Shown piece after piece: positions 17,622 through 26,947 of a stretch of DNA of 64,000 nucleotides (position 1 is the stretch's first letter; the number at the start of each line of letters is the position of its first letter). The DNA comes from Chlamydiales bacterium (GTDB taxonomy: Bacteria > Chlamydiota > Chlamydiia > Chlamydiales > JAJFMA01), in contig JAUXSF010000009.1 in NCBI GenBank assembly GCA_030679955.1, positions 186,001-250,000 of the forward strand, written 5' to 3'. Made by a program: the position numbers and the translations under genes. The notes beneath the pieces are model-generated. The model did no database searches. It was not told where the DNA came from and saw only the letters and a program-made list of their open reading frames with translations.

Positions 17622-19148
17622 ATGGAAAAAACTGGTGGATATGAACCTAATAATGGTCCAACTGTTCAGGGATATTTCACTCCAGACAAATTAGAAAACA
17701 AACCTTCGATAAAACAACGCATCTTTGGAACAAAAAATTTATCCAAAGAAGGCTATGCTATTCTTTATGATCGTAGCGGCAGAGTGGATACCATTCGCTC
17801 AAAGGTAATCATGGACCCCAGCGCTTCTAAGGAAAAAGCCGTGATGAAGAAGGGGAAATTCGTTCCTGTACGGATTGGAGATGAAAATCAAACAGGCAAA
17901 GTTTATTTGGATGTTAAAAGCCTGGCCCTAAAGTTGAATCTCTCCAAATCTGGTGTTCTTATGGCATCAAAAACAGGAAATTTAGAAAAAATGTTAAAAG
18001 CTCGAGGGGCTGCTGATGCAAAAGAAACCATTACTAAGAAGACCGTTGACGAAGGTGCTAGAATTGACAAGACCGATCAAATACAAAGGCTTTGGCAAAA
18101 TCACGGTCAACAATGGCTACAAGAATCTATTGCGACTCGTCAGCTGAATCCCGACGGCGCGATCAAACTATCGCGTAAAATTTTTAAAGAACTTCCTAAC
18201 TCCTTAACTGTAGTAGTGAATGCCACGACAAAACAGCAAACCGTATTTATTCACACACATCAAAAGAATGAAAAAGGAGATAACATCTTAGGCCAAGGGG
18301 CAGAGAAAGCTTATAAATCATTAGTTCCAATGGATCCTAAAGTTGGTCAAACAGTGGTCGGAATGTGGATGATGGGAGGAACAAAACCTACGGAAGAGTG
18401 TGCGCGTCAGGTCAAATACCACCAAGAATTTAAGGGAGTAGGAACGCCAATCCTACATTCATTCCATAACTACAAAAAAGATCCAAATGCGCCCAGAACA
18501 GTGCAGCGCCTAGGCCTAATAGCCAAAAGTTACCGTAATGATGTCGGGAAATTAATAGAGAGTAAAGAGGTCTCTGCCCAAAAAGGTCCACGCTTTAACC
18601 TAGAGGGCATGAAGCAGGTAGGAAACGCGTGGGGGCGGATGGTATCCAAAGGATATTGTCATTGCGACATAAAGCCCGATAACATCTTCTACAATACCGT
18701 AGAAGGTAAAGAACAAGGTGCTGCAGGGGGGAAAAGTGAAGAAATGGAAGCGGTACTAGGAGATTACGGAGCCGTGTATCAATTCAATACAAGCAGGCCC
18801 CTCTCAAATTTGCATAAGATGGAGGGAACCATAGATTATCATGCGCCTGAGCGAAAAGATTATGACGCAATCGCTAAGGGTAGCATCAATATTCGCAGAA
18901 AATTTGGAATGAAACCGGCAGAGTTCATAGTGGCAGGTGATGTGTATGCTTTAGGTCTTACGTTTTACGAATGGCATACTAAAAATAGCATCATAAATGA
19001 AGAAGGACGCAATGAATTCAAGCTCTTTCAACAACATGAACCCCAAGATAAAGGGTCGATGGAACATCTGATCTGGTCCATGGTTCAAACAAAACCCAAA
19101 AACCGCCCTACTGCTAATGAATTTCTCCGCCGATTGAACTCACTATAA
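17622..19148 (+). CDS. divergent Ser/Thr protein kinase
   Basis: This 508-residue kinase has a different N-terminal half from the two paralogs. Its motifs are G-Q-G-A-E-K-A-Y-K-S in the glycine-loop/lysine region, catalytic loop C-H347-C-D349-I-K-P-D-N, D381-Y-G383 instead of DFG, and a conventional A-P-E-R activation end. A-G-D-V-Y-A-L-G matches subdomain IX and the closing Arg is present in K-N-R-P-T. The start at 17622 is preferred because TGGAG lies five bases upstream; an in-frame ATG at 17607 is weaker. The 244-base gap upstream is AT-rich with TATAAT at 17571 and 17583. Confidence 0.8.
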   Translation: MEKTGGYEPNNGPTVQGYFTPDKLENKPSIKQRIFGTKNLSKEGYAILYDRSGRVDTIRSKVIMDPSASKEKAVMKKGKFVPVRIGDENQTGKVYLDVKSLALKLNLSKSGVLMASKTGNLEKMLKARGAADAKETITKKTVDEGARIDKTDQIQRLWQNHGQQWLQESIATRQLNPDGAIKLSRKIFKELPNSLTVVVNATTKQQTVFIHTHQKNEKGDNILGQGAEKAYKSLVPMDPKVGQTVVGMWMMGGTKPTEECARQVKYHQEFKGVGTPILHSFHNYKKDPNAPRTVQRLGLIAKSYRNDVGKLIESKEVSAQKGPRFNLEGMKQVGNAWGRMVSKGYCHCDIKPDNIFYNTVEGKEQGAAGGKSEEMEAVLGDYGAVYQFNTSRPLSNLHKMEGTIDYHAPERKDYDAIAKGSINIRRKFGMKPAEFIVAGDVYALGLTFYEWHTKNSIINEEGRNEFKLFQQHEPQDKGSMEHLIWSMVQTKPKNRPTANEFLRRLNSL

Positions 19149-19242
19149 GAAACATATCCCATTTGCCCCCCTTTCTGTGACTTAGCGCCTCCGCGCGGTA
19201 GCGTTGCTAAATTCCTTTTGCCATACTCAATAAAAATTCAAC

Positions 19243-19270
19243 TTGACTATCGTGAAAAAAACTCTATGGT
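19243..19270 (+). promoter_or_regulatory. possible cyo operon promoter
   Basis: TTGACT (19243-19248) and TATGGT (19265-19270) are 16 bases apart, 36 bases before cyoA. The -10 box is weak. Confidence 0.35.
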
Positions 19271-19306
19271 AGAATTTCAATAATAAAATCAGGGACTTGG
19301 GATACG

Positions 19307-20194
19307 ATGAAGCAGGGAAAGAAAGCAGTACCCTTCATGCTCTTCATAGCAGGTTTAATTCTGCTAATCTTCTTGATCATGCAACCCTTGCAGATTTTAA
19401 AATTCCGTCCATACATCGCTCTGTTGTTCCCCAAAGGCATTATTGCACTTGAAGAACGCAATCTGCTTCTGATCATTCAGGGGCTCATGCTGTTGGTCGT
19501 TATTCCAGTATACATCCTGACATTTGTCTTTTCTTGGAGGTATCGCGCTGACAACAAGAAAGCCACTTATGATCCTGACTTGGTCGACAATAAGCTTGCT
19601 GAGGTAATTTGGTGGGGGCTGCCACTAGTGATGACAGCTATTGTGGGAGTGCTTACCTGGCAGAAAACGCACGAGTTGGATCCCTACAAGCCGCTACAAT
19701 CTAATAACCCCACGATGACCATACAAGCCGTAGCGCTGCAATGGAAGTGGCTATTTATCTATCCCGAAGAGAACATCGCTACCGTTAACTTCGTGCAGTT
19801 TCCGAAGCACACGCCCATTCACTTTGAGATTACTGCTGATGCCCCCATGAACTCGTTTTGGATCCCAGACTTGGGCGGACAGATTTATGCTATGCCAAAG
19901 ATGAAGACAGAACTATACCTAATGGCCAGCGAGGATGGGGACTTTAGAGGCTCCTCTGCCAATCTTAGCGGAGAGGGGTTCGCAGGCATGCATTTTATAG
20001 CTAGAGCCACCTCCAAGGAAGACTATGATACATGGCTGGAATCTGCAAAGAAGTCATCAAACGTCTTGAACTTTGACGAATACGAGAAGCTAGCGGCTCC
20101 AAGCCAAAACAACGTTCCTGAGACCTATCAATTGAAGGATCAGAACCTGTTTAACCAGATTGTCATGAAATTTATGCACCCACAAGACAAATGA
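19307..20194 (+). CDS. cyoA: cytochrome bo3 ubiquinol oxidase subunit II
   Basis: This 295-residue protein has two N-terminal membrane helices and a periplasmic cupredoxin domain. It follows E. coli CyoA closely: F-S-W-R-Y-R-A, Q-W-K-W-L-F-I-Y-P-E, M-N-S-F-W-I-P and G-F-A-G-M. CuA ligands are absent, as expected for a quinol oxidase. The lipobox Cys of enteric CyoA is missing (the region reads I-A-L-L-F-P-K-G), so the N-terminus is probably retained as a membrane helix. It overlaps cyoB by 4 bases (ATGA). The complex oxidises quinol, reduces O2 and pumps protons. Confidence 0.95.
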   Translation: MKQGKKAVPFMLFIAGLILLIFLIMQPLQILKFRPYIALLFPKGIIALEERNLLLIIQGLMLLVVIPVYILTFVFSWRYRADNKKATYDPDLVDNKLAEVIWWGLPLVMTAIVGVLTWQKTHELDPYKPLQSNNPTMTIQAVALQWKWLFIYPEENIATVNFVQFPKHTPIHFEITADAPMNSFWIPDLGGQIYAMPKMKTELYLMASEDGDFRGSSANLSGEGFAGMHFIARATSKEDYDTWLESAKKSSNVLNFDEYEKLAAPSQNNVPETYQLKDQNLFNQIVMKFMHPQDK

Positions 20195-22176
20195 GTTCAG
20201 AAATGCTTGGCAGATTAACCATGGAAGCCTTCCACCACGAAGCCAGCCAAAATGGCGCGGTGGTAGGGATGTTGTTAACGGGTATAGGGCTGATAGCCCT
20301 ACTTACTTATACCAAACGTTGGACTTGGCTTTGGAGAGAATGGATAACGTCCGTCGATCCCAAAAGGATCGGTGTGATGTATATCATCGTTGCCTTGCTG
20401 ATGTTTTTTAAAGGCTTTGCAGATGCCTTGATGATGCGTCTTCAGCAAGCGATGTCTGTGGGGGATTCACATGGCTTTCTCTCGGCTGGCCACTTCCAGG
20501 AAGTAGTCTCTTCCCACGGCACCACCATGATCTTTTTTGTTGCCATGGGAATAGTCTTTGGGTTGCTCAATTTAGTGATTCCACTTCAAATAGGCGCTAG
20601 AGACGTCGCCTACCCATTCTTGAATGCCCTAGGTTTTTGGTTATTTGCTTCAGCGGGGCTTTTAAACCTTATCTCTCTGGCAATAGGTAAATTTTCGGCG
20701 ACTGGTTGGCTAGCCTATCCGCCACTTTCAGGCATTGAGTACAGTCCTGGCGAGGGTGTAGACTACTGGATATGGATTGTTCAAATAGCTGGCGTTGGAA
20801 GCACCATGGGTGGCATTAACTTCTTGGTGACCATCCTGAAAATGCGTTGCCCAGGCATGACGTTGATGCGTATGCCCATCTTCACCTGGAGCGCTCTTTG
20901 CTCCATGGCTCTAGTTATCATGGCCTTCCCTATACTGACAGCTACGTTAGCCATGCTAACCGTCGATCGCTACTTAGGCATGCACTTTTTCACTGCCGGT
21001 GGCGGCGGAAACCCCATGATGTATATCAACCTTATTTGGGCTTGGGGACATCCTGAAGTCTATATCCTGATTTTACCTGCCTTCGGCATCTTTTCAGAAG
21101 TCGTACCTACCTTTTCTGAAAAGCGTCTTTTTGGCTACGTCTCGATGGTGTGGGCCTTAATTGTGATCACGATCCTTTCATTTATTGTATGGTTACACCA
21201 CTTCTTCACGATGGGTGCTAGCCCTAACGTCAATGCTTTTTTTGGCATTACGACTATGTTGATCGCCATACCGACAGGCGTTAAAATTTTCAACTGGCTA
21301 TTTACCAAATTTCGTGGGCGTGTTCACTTTGATTCGCCGATGCTATGGTTCTTTTCCTTTGTGTTAAACTTTACAATCGGCGGCATGACAGGCATCTTAC
21401 TATCCTCGCCTCCCGTCGACTTTCAGGTACACAATAGCTTATTCCTGATCGCACACTTCCACGGCATGGTCATTGGCGGTGTTGTATTTGGCTTTTTCTG
21501 CGGCTTCACCTATTGGTTTCCCAAATTTACAGGTTTTTTCCTTAGCGAACGACTTAACAAATACGCGTTTTGGTGCTGGTTTACAGGCTTTTTGCTAGCC
21601 TTTATGCCGTTATACATGCTGGGCTTTATGGGAGCCACCAGACGCTTAGACCATTATGAAGCCTCTACAGGATGGAATCCCCTATTCATCGTCGTTGGCA
21701 TTGGCGCTTTAATTATCCTTTGTGGAATCGCCATCCAAGGCTATGGCCTCTATAGAAGCATTAGACATCGAGAGTACTACCGAGATCATACTGGCGATCC
21801 CTGGAATGGCAGAACTTTAGAATGGTCGGTATCTTCCCCCCCGCCCGTCTATAACTTTGCCATCATACCCACAGTTGACCAAATTGACCCATTTTGGGCC
21901 ATAAAGCGTGGCCAAGCGCCCTCGCCAGTAAAAACCTATGAAGATATTCTGATGCCCAAGAATACTCCTATGGGCTTCTATATTGGCGTACTAAGTTTAC
22001 TCTTCGGCTTCGCCATGGTTTGGTATATCACATGGCTGGCAGTCATCTCCTTCGTAGGGATGATTGCATGCGTCATCATTCGCTGCTCGGGAGAAGATGA
22101 ACACGATGTAATACCAGCAGCAGAAGTCAAAGAGATCGAAGAGCGGTTTCTGGCTAGGAGAAATAACAAACCATGA
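20191..22176 (+). CDS. cyoB: cytochrome bo3 ubiquinol oxidase subunit I
   Basis: This 661-residue heme-copper oxidase core subunit has ~14-15 helices. The cross-linked His-Tyr site is in W-G-H-P-E-V-Y, the CuB histidine pair in W-L-H-H-F-F-T-M-G, and a heme-ligand region in H-F-H-G-M-V-I-G-G. It holds the low-spin heme and the heme-copper centre where O2 is reduced. The H-P-E-V-Y glutamate region supports a proton-pumping A-type enzyme. Four-base ATGA overlaps on both sides show tight translational coupling with cyoA and cyoC. Confidence 0.97.
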   Translation: MSSEMLGRLTMEAFHHEASQNGAVVGMLLTGIGLIALLTYTKRWTWLWREWITSVDPKRIGVMYIIVALLMFFKGFADALMMRLQQAMSVGDSHGFLSAGHFQEVVSSHGTTMIFFVAMGIVFGLLNLVIPLQIGARDVAYPFLNALGFWLFASAGLLNLISLAIGKFSATGWLAYPPLSGIEYSPGEGVDYWIWIVQIAGVGSTMGGINFLVTILKMRCPGMTLMRMPIFTWSALCSMALVIMAFPILTATLAMLTVDRYLGMHFFTAGGGGNPMMYINLIWAWGHPEVYILILPAFGIFSEVVPTFSEKRLFGYVSMVWALIVITILSFIVWLHHFFTMGASPNVNAFFGITTMLIAIPTGVKIFNWLFTKFRGRVHFDSPMLWFFSFVLNFTIGGMTGILLSSPPVDFQVHNSLFLIAHFHGMVIGGVVFGFFCGFTYWFPKFTGFFLSERLNKYAFWCWFTGFLLAFMPLYMLGFMGATRRLDHYEASTGWNPLFIVVGIGALIILCGIAIQGYGLYRSIRHREYYRDHTGDPWNGRTLEWSVSSPPPVYNFAIIPTVDQIDPFWAIKRGQAPSPVKTYEDILMPKNTPMGFYIGVLSLLFGFAMVWYITWLAVISFVGMIACVIIRCSGEDEHDVIPAAEVKEIEERFLARRNNKP

Positions 22177-22802
22177 GCACTACATTAAACGTTCATCATA
22201 ACCCCGAACCGAACACATACACTCAGCTTCCGGATCCGCATCAGGATTCATTTTCCAGAACGATTTTAGGTTTCTGGATGTACCTGATGACCGACTGCCT
22301 ACTGTTCGGCACGCTCTTTGTAACCTATGCCGTTCTGCATAATAGCACTTTTGGAGGGCCGTCATCACGCGACCTCTTCAGTCTACAGACAGCGTTCATG
22401 GAAACCATGATTTTGCTATTTAGCAGCGTTACCTGCGGCTTTGCTATGATTGCGGCAACACGCAGCAAAACCAATCAGGCGATAATCTGGTTTGCAGTTA
22501 CATGCCTGTTGGGAGCTTCCTTTTTAACTGTCGAACTCAACGAGTTTTCGCACTTGGTGCACGAGGGGCATAGCTGGAAACAAAGCGCCTTTCTGTCCTC
22601 CTTCTTCACGCTGGTGGGAACGCACGGACTTCACGTAACGTTTGGGATGCTTTGGATGTTTGTGATGATTGGTCAGTTGTATCTTTATGGCATCACCGTG
22701 GAGACCTTCAGACGTCTGGTGATTTTTAGTATGTTTTGGCACTTTTTAGATCTGGTATGGATCTTCATTTTTACCTTTGTCTATCTTATGGGTGTGGCTT
22801 AA
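22173..22802 (+). CDS. cyoC: cytochrome bo3 ubiquinol oxidase subunit III
   Basis: This 209-residue protein has five predicted helices, matching CyoC in length. Family motifs include G-F-W-M-Y-L-M-T-D-C-L-L-F, the E-T-M-I-L-L-F-S-S helix, G-T-H-G-L-H-V-T-F-G and W-H-F-L-D-L-V-W-I. Subunit III stabilises the core and supports the proton path. It overlaps cyoB by 4 bases, and cyoD starts two bases after its stop. Confidence 0.95.
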   Translation: MSTTLNVHHNPEPNTYTQLPDPHQDSFSRTILGFWMYLMTDCLLFGTLFVTYAVLHNSTFGGPSSRDLFSLQTAFMETMILLFSSVTCGFAMIAATRSKTNQAIIWFAVTCLLGASFLTVELNEFSHLVHEGHSWKQSAFLSSFFTLVGTHGLHVTFGMLWMFVMIGQLYLYGITVETFRRLVIFSMFWHFLDLVWIFIFTFVYLMGVA

Positions 22803-22803
22803 A

Positions 22804-23166
22804 ATGCATGACGAGCTTAGTTTACAACAGATCCAGAAGGAGTGGCATGGCAGCTTTAAGGCATATGCCATAGGCTTCGTTGCCTCTCTGGTTTTGACCT
22901 TTAGCTCCTTCCTTCTAGTTATCACCAAAGCGATCGCAGAACCGCTGCTGACCTATGCTATTGTTGCGCTGGGCTTGACACAAGCCGTTGTGCAATTGCT
23001 ATTCTTCCTACACCTCGGACAAGAAGCCAAGCCACGATGGGAATCTGTCATATTTTACTTCATGCTTGCGATTCTCCTGATCGTTGTTTTAGGAACCTTA
23101 TGGATTATGTTCGACTTGGATTATCGCACAATGTCAGGAATGACAATGGAAACGAAGCATGATTAA
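22804..23166 (+). CDS. cyoD: cytochrome bo3 ubiquinol oxidase subunit IV
   Basis: This 120-residue, three-helix protein resembles CyoD: G-S-F-K-A-Y-x-I-G-F near the start and Q-L-L-F-F-L-H-L-G in the second helix. It assists assembly of the oxidase. The ATG at 22804 is preferred because it directly follows the cyoC stop; the frame is open to 22777 inside cyoC. It overlaps cyoE by 8 bases. Confidence 0.92.
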   Translation: MHDELSLQQIQKEWHGSFKAYAIGFVASLVLTFSSFLLVITKAIAEPLLTYAIVALGLTQAVVQLLFFLHLGQEAKPRWESVIFYFMLAILLIVVLGTLWIMFDLDYRTMSGMTMETKHD

Positions 23167-24004
23167 CTACTACTTGCTTACCAAACCCGGCATCGTCATG
23201 GGAAACCTCGTGACCTTTGCCGCAGGCTTCCTACTAGCAGCAAAGGGAGTGATCGACTTCGGACTATTCTTGGCTACTCTAATAGGTCTAGCTCTGATCA
23301 TGGCCTCAGCCTGTGTGTTTAATAACTATATCGATCGCAAAATCGATAAGAAGATGTCACGCACCAAAGATCGCGCATTGGTTACAGGTCTCATATCTAG
23401 TCGTCACGCTATCTTGTTCGCTATAGGGCTTGCTATCGTTGGAAACATCATATTGCTCGAGTACACCAACCTTCTTACCGTCGGTATAACAAGCGTTGGA
23501 TTCTTTGTTTATGTCGTTTTGTACAGCTTGTGGAAATGCCACACTATCTATGGCACCGCCATAGGGAGCATCGCAGGAGCTGTCCCCCCAGTAGTCGGAT
23601 ATTGTGCTGTTAGCAATAACTTTGATATGGGCGCGCTCATTCTATTCACTATGATGGTGCTGTGGCAGATGCCACACTTTTTTGCTATCGCCATGTACCA
23701 CTACGACGACTATGTTGCTGCCGGAGTCCCTGTTCTACCTATTAAGAAAGGTGCGCTTAGAGCAAAGATCCACATGGTTCTATATGTGATAGGTTTTGTC
23801 GCTGCAGCGATGATGCTTACGCTGTTCAACTACACCGGATTTGTTTATTTGGCTGTGGTAGCGGTGCTAGGGATAGCGTGGTTACGGCTAACTATACAGG
23901 GCTTTAAGAGCCATGATGACAAGCTTTGGGGATTCCACATGTTCCGCCTGTCATTAGTCATGATCGGTGCTGTGTGTATAGTGATTCCCTTCGACATAAT
24001 TTAG
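23159..24004 (+). CDS. cyoE: protoheme IX farnesyltransferase (heme O synthase)
   Basis: This 281-residue UbiA-type prenyltransferase has ~8-9 helices. The N-N-Y-I-D-R-K-I-D-x-x-M motif supplies the Mg-diphosphate aspartates, followed by M-x-R-T-K-D-R-A-L. W-Q-M-P-H-F-F-A-I is also diagnostic. It adds a farnesyl group to heme B to make heme O for the CyoB active site. It is the last gene of cyoABCDE. A palindromic repeat follows at 24013. Confidence 0.95.
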   Translation: MINYYLLTKPGIVMGNLVTFAAGFLLAAKGVIDFGLFLATLIGLALIMASACVFNNYIDRKIDKKMSRTKDRALVTGLISSRHAILFAIGLAIVGNIILLEYTNLLTVGITSVGFFVYVVLYSLWKCHTIYGTAIGSIAGAVPPVVGYCAVSNNFDMGALILFTMMVLWQMPHFFAIAMYHYDDYVAAGVPVLPIKKGALRAKIHMVLYVIGFVAAAMMLTLFNYTGFVYLAVVAVLGIAWLRLTIQGFKSHDDKLWGFHMFRLSLVMIGAVCIVIPFDII

Positions 24005-24012
24005 ACTAGAGG

Positions 24013-24107
24013 CTTTAAATGCAAAGGCGCAGAGGCGCTAAGAAGCAAAAGGAGATCTAGTCTTCTATACTCTACATTTCTGAGCGCCTCTGCGCCTTTG
24101 CGTAAAA
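24013..24107. repeat. palindromic repeat, GCAAAGGCGC family
   Basis: A perfect 19-bp inverted repeat (24021-24039 with 24083-24101) surrounds a 43-base loop in the convergent gap between cyoE and the outer-membrane protein. Related copies lie at 36187 and 57822. Confidence 0.85.
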
Positions 24108-24124
24108 TTTCTCTTCTTAATAGG

Positions 24125-24256
24125 CTAGTATTCGTAAGCTGCGGAAAAATTTACGCCATCAAAGCTTAGGTCGCCATAACCGCCAATACGGTTATAGTCA
24201 AAATAACTATGATGCTCCAAGGCCACTTGAAGAAGCAACGGTCTATCTCCACAAAA
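24125..24256 (-). pseudogene. in-frame 3' continuation of the outer-membrane protein beyond a TGA
   Basis: The TGA at 24257-24259 is followed in the same frame by 43 sense codons and a TAG at 24125-24127. The continuation (F-C-G-D-R-P ... L-E-H-H-S-Y-F-D-Y-N-R-I-G-G-Y-G-D-L-S-F-D-G-V-N) ends in S-A-A-Y-E-Y. It looks like the missing last hairpin and terminal beta-strand of the barrel, where Lpg1974-type proteins have W-E-H-x-x-x-F and G-D-L-S-x-x-G. A single TGG-to-TGA change would explain it. Confidence 0.75.
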
Positions 24257-25132
24257 TCACTGATACCAGCGAACACCTATAGCAGCATCAACAGAGTTAA
24301 CACTAGCATCTAGATGTTTGGTAACGTTACATGATGTTACTGTATCCACCGTTGTGCCCGATTCCTTAAGTGTCACATCGAAATTACCGTACAACCAAGA
24401 TAGTGAACCGCTGGCAAATAGACGAAAACCACATCCAATATCCCAATTAGCTTCAAGACCTAGCAAAGGACCTATACCAAAGAACTTTTGATCGTTATCC
24501 ATGATAGAAGTAGCTTCGGCACTAAAGTCACTAATTCGTAGCTTTTGGTTAATACTTGCTCCACGCAAACCAGCAAACGGCCGTAAAGCAAAGCTACAGC
24601 TTAAGTCTGATTCATATCCGGCAACCACATCCAAAAGATCAAAATTGATATTCCACAGATAGTTGTTTACCGTTGGACCTTTGGATTGTGAATGGAAGTA
24701 GGTATAATAAGCGCCATAGTCCCATTCATCGCCAGAGTCATAACCTATTCCCACGCGAATACCTGGAGCCCATTTGAAATGCGGTTCTTGCCCCCTTCCA
24801 CGGAAGGTGGAGGTAACAATGCTACCATCCACCGTATCGGAAACCAAAGTGGGAACGCAGTCGTCGAGACCGCCTTCAAAACCCCTCCAGAACAAGAGGT
24901 CAGTGGTTAGAAATCTCGTCCCACAACAACATTCAGAGCAAGGTTCAACGGCGCAACTCTGCTCCAAATAGCTATCAAAGTACTCATCGTATTCAGGATT
25001 ACTAGAAAATGCGTATTCCTTGCCATTTCCCGACCATCTTGACCAGATGCCATAGTCTCCATAGGCATTGCCAACGAAAGGCACAGAGAGAAGTGCTGTG
25101 GCTAAGTAGATCTTTCGAATAAAATATGTCAT
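24257..25132 (-). CDS. Lpg1974-like Cys-rich outer-membrane protein, interrupted by in-frame TGA
   Basis: This 291-residue product has a signal peptide (cut near V-G-N-A-Y-G) and an N-terminal Cys cluster (C-A-V-E-P-C-S-E-C-C-C-G). Next comes F-L-T-T-D-L-L-F-W-R-G-F-E-G, the hallmark of Lpg1974-type pore-forming outer-membrane proteins, then beta-strands (F-K-W-A-P-G-I-R-V-G-I-G-Y). It stops at G-V-R-W-Y-Q, and the frame continues past the TGA with the expected barrel end, so this form is probably truncated. The cysteines suggest disulfide cross-linking at the surface, as in chlamydial envelopes. It starts 23 bases behind the collagen-like gene. Confidence 0.8.
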   Translation of the reverse strand: MTYFIRKIYLATALLSVPFVGNAYGDYGIWSRWSGNGKEYAFSSNPEYDEYFDSYLEQSCAVEPCSECCCGTRFLTTDLLFWRGFEGGLDDCVPTLVSDTVDGSIVTSTFRGRGQEPHFKWAPGIRVGIGYDSGDEWDYGAYYTYFHSQSKGPTVNNYLWNINFDLLDVVAGYESDLSCSFALRPFAGLRGASINQKLRISDFSAEATSIMDNDQKFFGIGPLLGLEANWDIGCGFRLFASGSLSWLYGNFDVTLKESGTTVDTVTSCNVTKHLDASVNSVDAAIGVRWYQ

Positions 25133-25155
25133 ACAATGTGTTCCTATTTTTACCG

Positions 25156-26034
<879 letters not shown>

Positions 26035-26194
26035 ACCTAAATGCCTTTCCAGTTTTAAATCCATCCAAGCGAGCAGAAGGTAATTGCTTGGACACACGAA
26101 CACCCTATTTTCTCTGTTCGAAAAATAAGACAGTCCTTCTACGCCGCTCTTCGGAGGCAAAGTCTCAAATAAAAATGCTTAGAGGAGTTGGAAC

Positions 26195-26257
26195 ATGAGG
26201 GATAACCTCATCTCTGAGACCTCGCTCAGATGGTTGCTTAGAAACAGTCGTCGTTAG
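26195..26257 (+). other. possible 20-codon leader ORF in the 26035-26411 gap
   Basis: AGAGGAG lies eight bases before an ATG that opens 20 codons ending in TAG. Two short hairpins overlap it (GAGG..CCTC and TCTGAG..CTCAGA). It could be chance; nothing else gene-like is seen in the gap. Confidence 0.2.
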
Positions 26258-26345
26258 AGAAAGACGCCTTTTATGTGGGTAAGGAAAATATCCTAAACTC
26301 TATTTTTTGAAAGTCAGGATCCTAATTGGCGTCGATTTGAAAGAC

Positions 26346-26362
26346 AAGTCAATATTTGACTT
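26346..26362. promoter_or_regulatory. 7-bp palindrome overlapping a -35-like box
   Basis: AAGTCAA-TAT-TTGACTT is a perfect inverted repeat whose right arm contains TTGACT. It lies ~50 bases before the DUF952-like gene and could be a repressor site. The -10 box is unclear. Confidence 0.35.
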
Positions 26363-26411
26363 CTGATAGTATGCACATGATGATACAGCTACTGCAAGAA
26401 AGGAGCATATG

Positions 26412-26798
26412 ATGAAGACATGGATATTGGTTCTAATTGCAAGCGGACTTTTGACAAGGTTAGTGGCTAGTCACGCACAGCCTGACTCAAGTCCTCAATT
26501 TCTCTACAAGGTGCTTTCGGTAGACAACTGGCAAAGAAGTCAAACTCAAAATAACCTAGTTCTCTCAAAAGACGACAATGAATTCATCCACCTTTCGACC
26601 AAAGATCAACTGGATCGAATTACAAGTAAGTACTGGGCCGATGTTCCGGAATTTGTAATCTTAAAAGTTGCAACGAACCGACTAACCGGTAGACTAGTTC
26701 TTGAAGCGAATCCAGGCGGCAGCAGCAAGTACTATCACTTGTATGACGGGTCAATCCCACTGCAATCAGTGGTAGAATCCAAAATCGTCAAGCAATAG
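26412..26798 (+). CDS. DUF952-like protein with signal peptide
   Basis: This ~128-residue protein starts with a signal peptide (M-K-T-W-I-L-V-L-I-A-S-G ... S-H-A). A DUF952-like domain follows: F-L-Y-K-V-L-S-V-D-N-W, F-I-H-L-S-T-K-D-Q-L and Y-Y-H-L-Y-D-G-S-I-P-L. Ordinary DUF952 proteins are small and cytoplasmic, of uncertain function. An exported form is unusual. AAGGAG lies 4 and 7 bases before tandem ATGs at 26409 and 26412; the second has the better spacing. Confidence 0.75.
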   Translation: MKTWILVLIASGLLTRLVASHAQPDSSPQFLYKVLSVDNWQRSQTQNNLVLSKDDNEFIHLSTKDQLDRITSKYWADVPEFVILKVATNRLTGRLVLEANPGGSSKYYHLYDGSIPLQSVVESKIVKQ

Positions 26799-26806
26799 CC
26801 AGACAA

Positions 26807-26884
26807 CCTCTTCCTATCATTGTTATAAATTAGAACATAACAGGATAGGCAAGATCGCTGCGCGGCATGATAGGCGGGATGGGA
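26807..26884. repeat. palindromic repeat, left flank of hicAB
   Basis: It contains TAGAACATAACAGGATAGGC and GATCGCTGCGCGGCATGATA. It is an inverted, slightly degraded copy of 27546-27629, so the toxin-antitoxin pair is bracketed by head-to-head copies. Confidence 0.8.
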
Positions 26885-26911
26885 AATCGGATTTAAATAA
26901 ATTTTCGACAT

Positions 26912-26940
26912 TTGACAATAGTATCACCTTTTGATATCAT
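26912..26940 (+). promoter_or_regulatory. hicAB promoter with internal operator-like palindrome
   Basis: TTGACA (26912-26917) and TATCAT (26935-26940) are exactly 17 bases apart. TATCA-n5-TGATA (26922-26936) lies in the spacer and could bind the HicB DNA-binding domain. The expected start is near 26947, close to the ATG at 26948. Confidence 0.6.
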
Positions 26941-26947
26941 TATGCAT

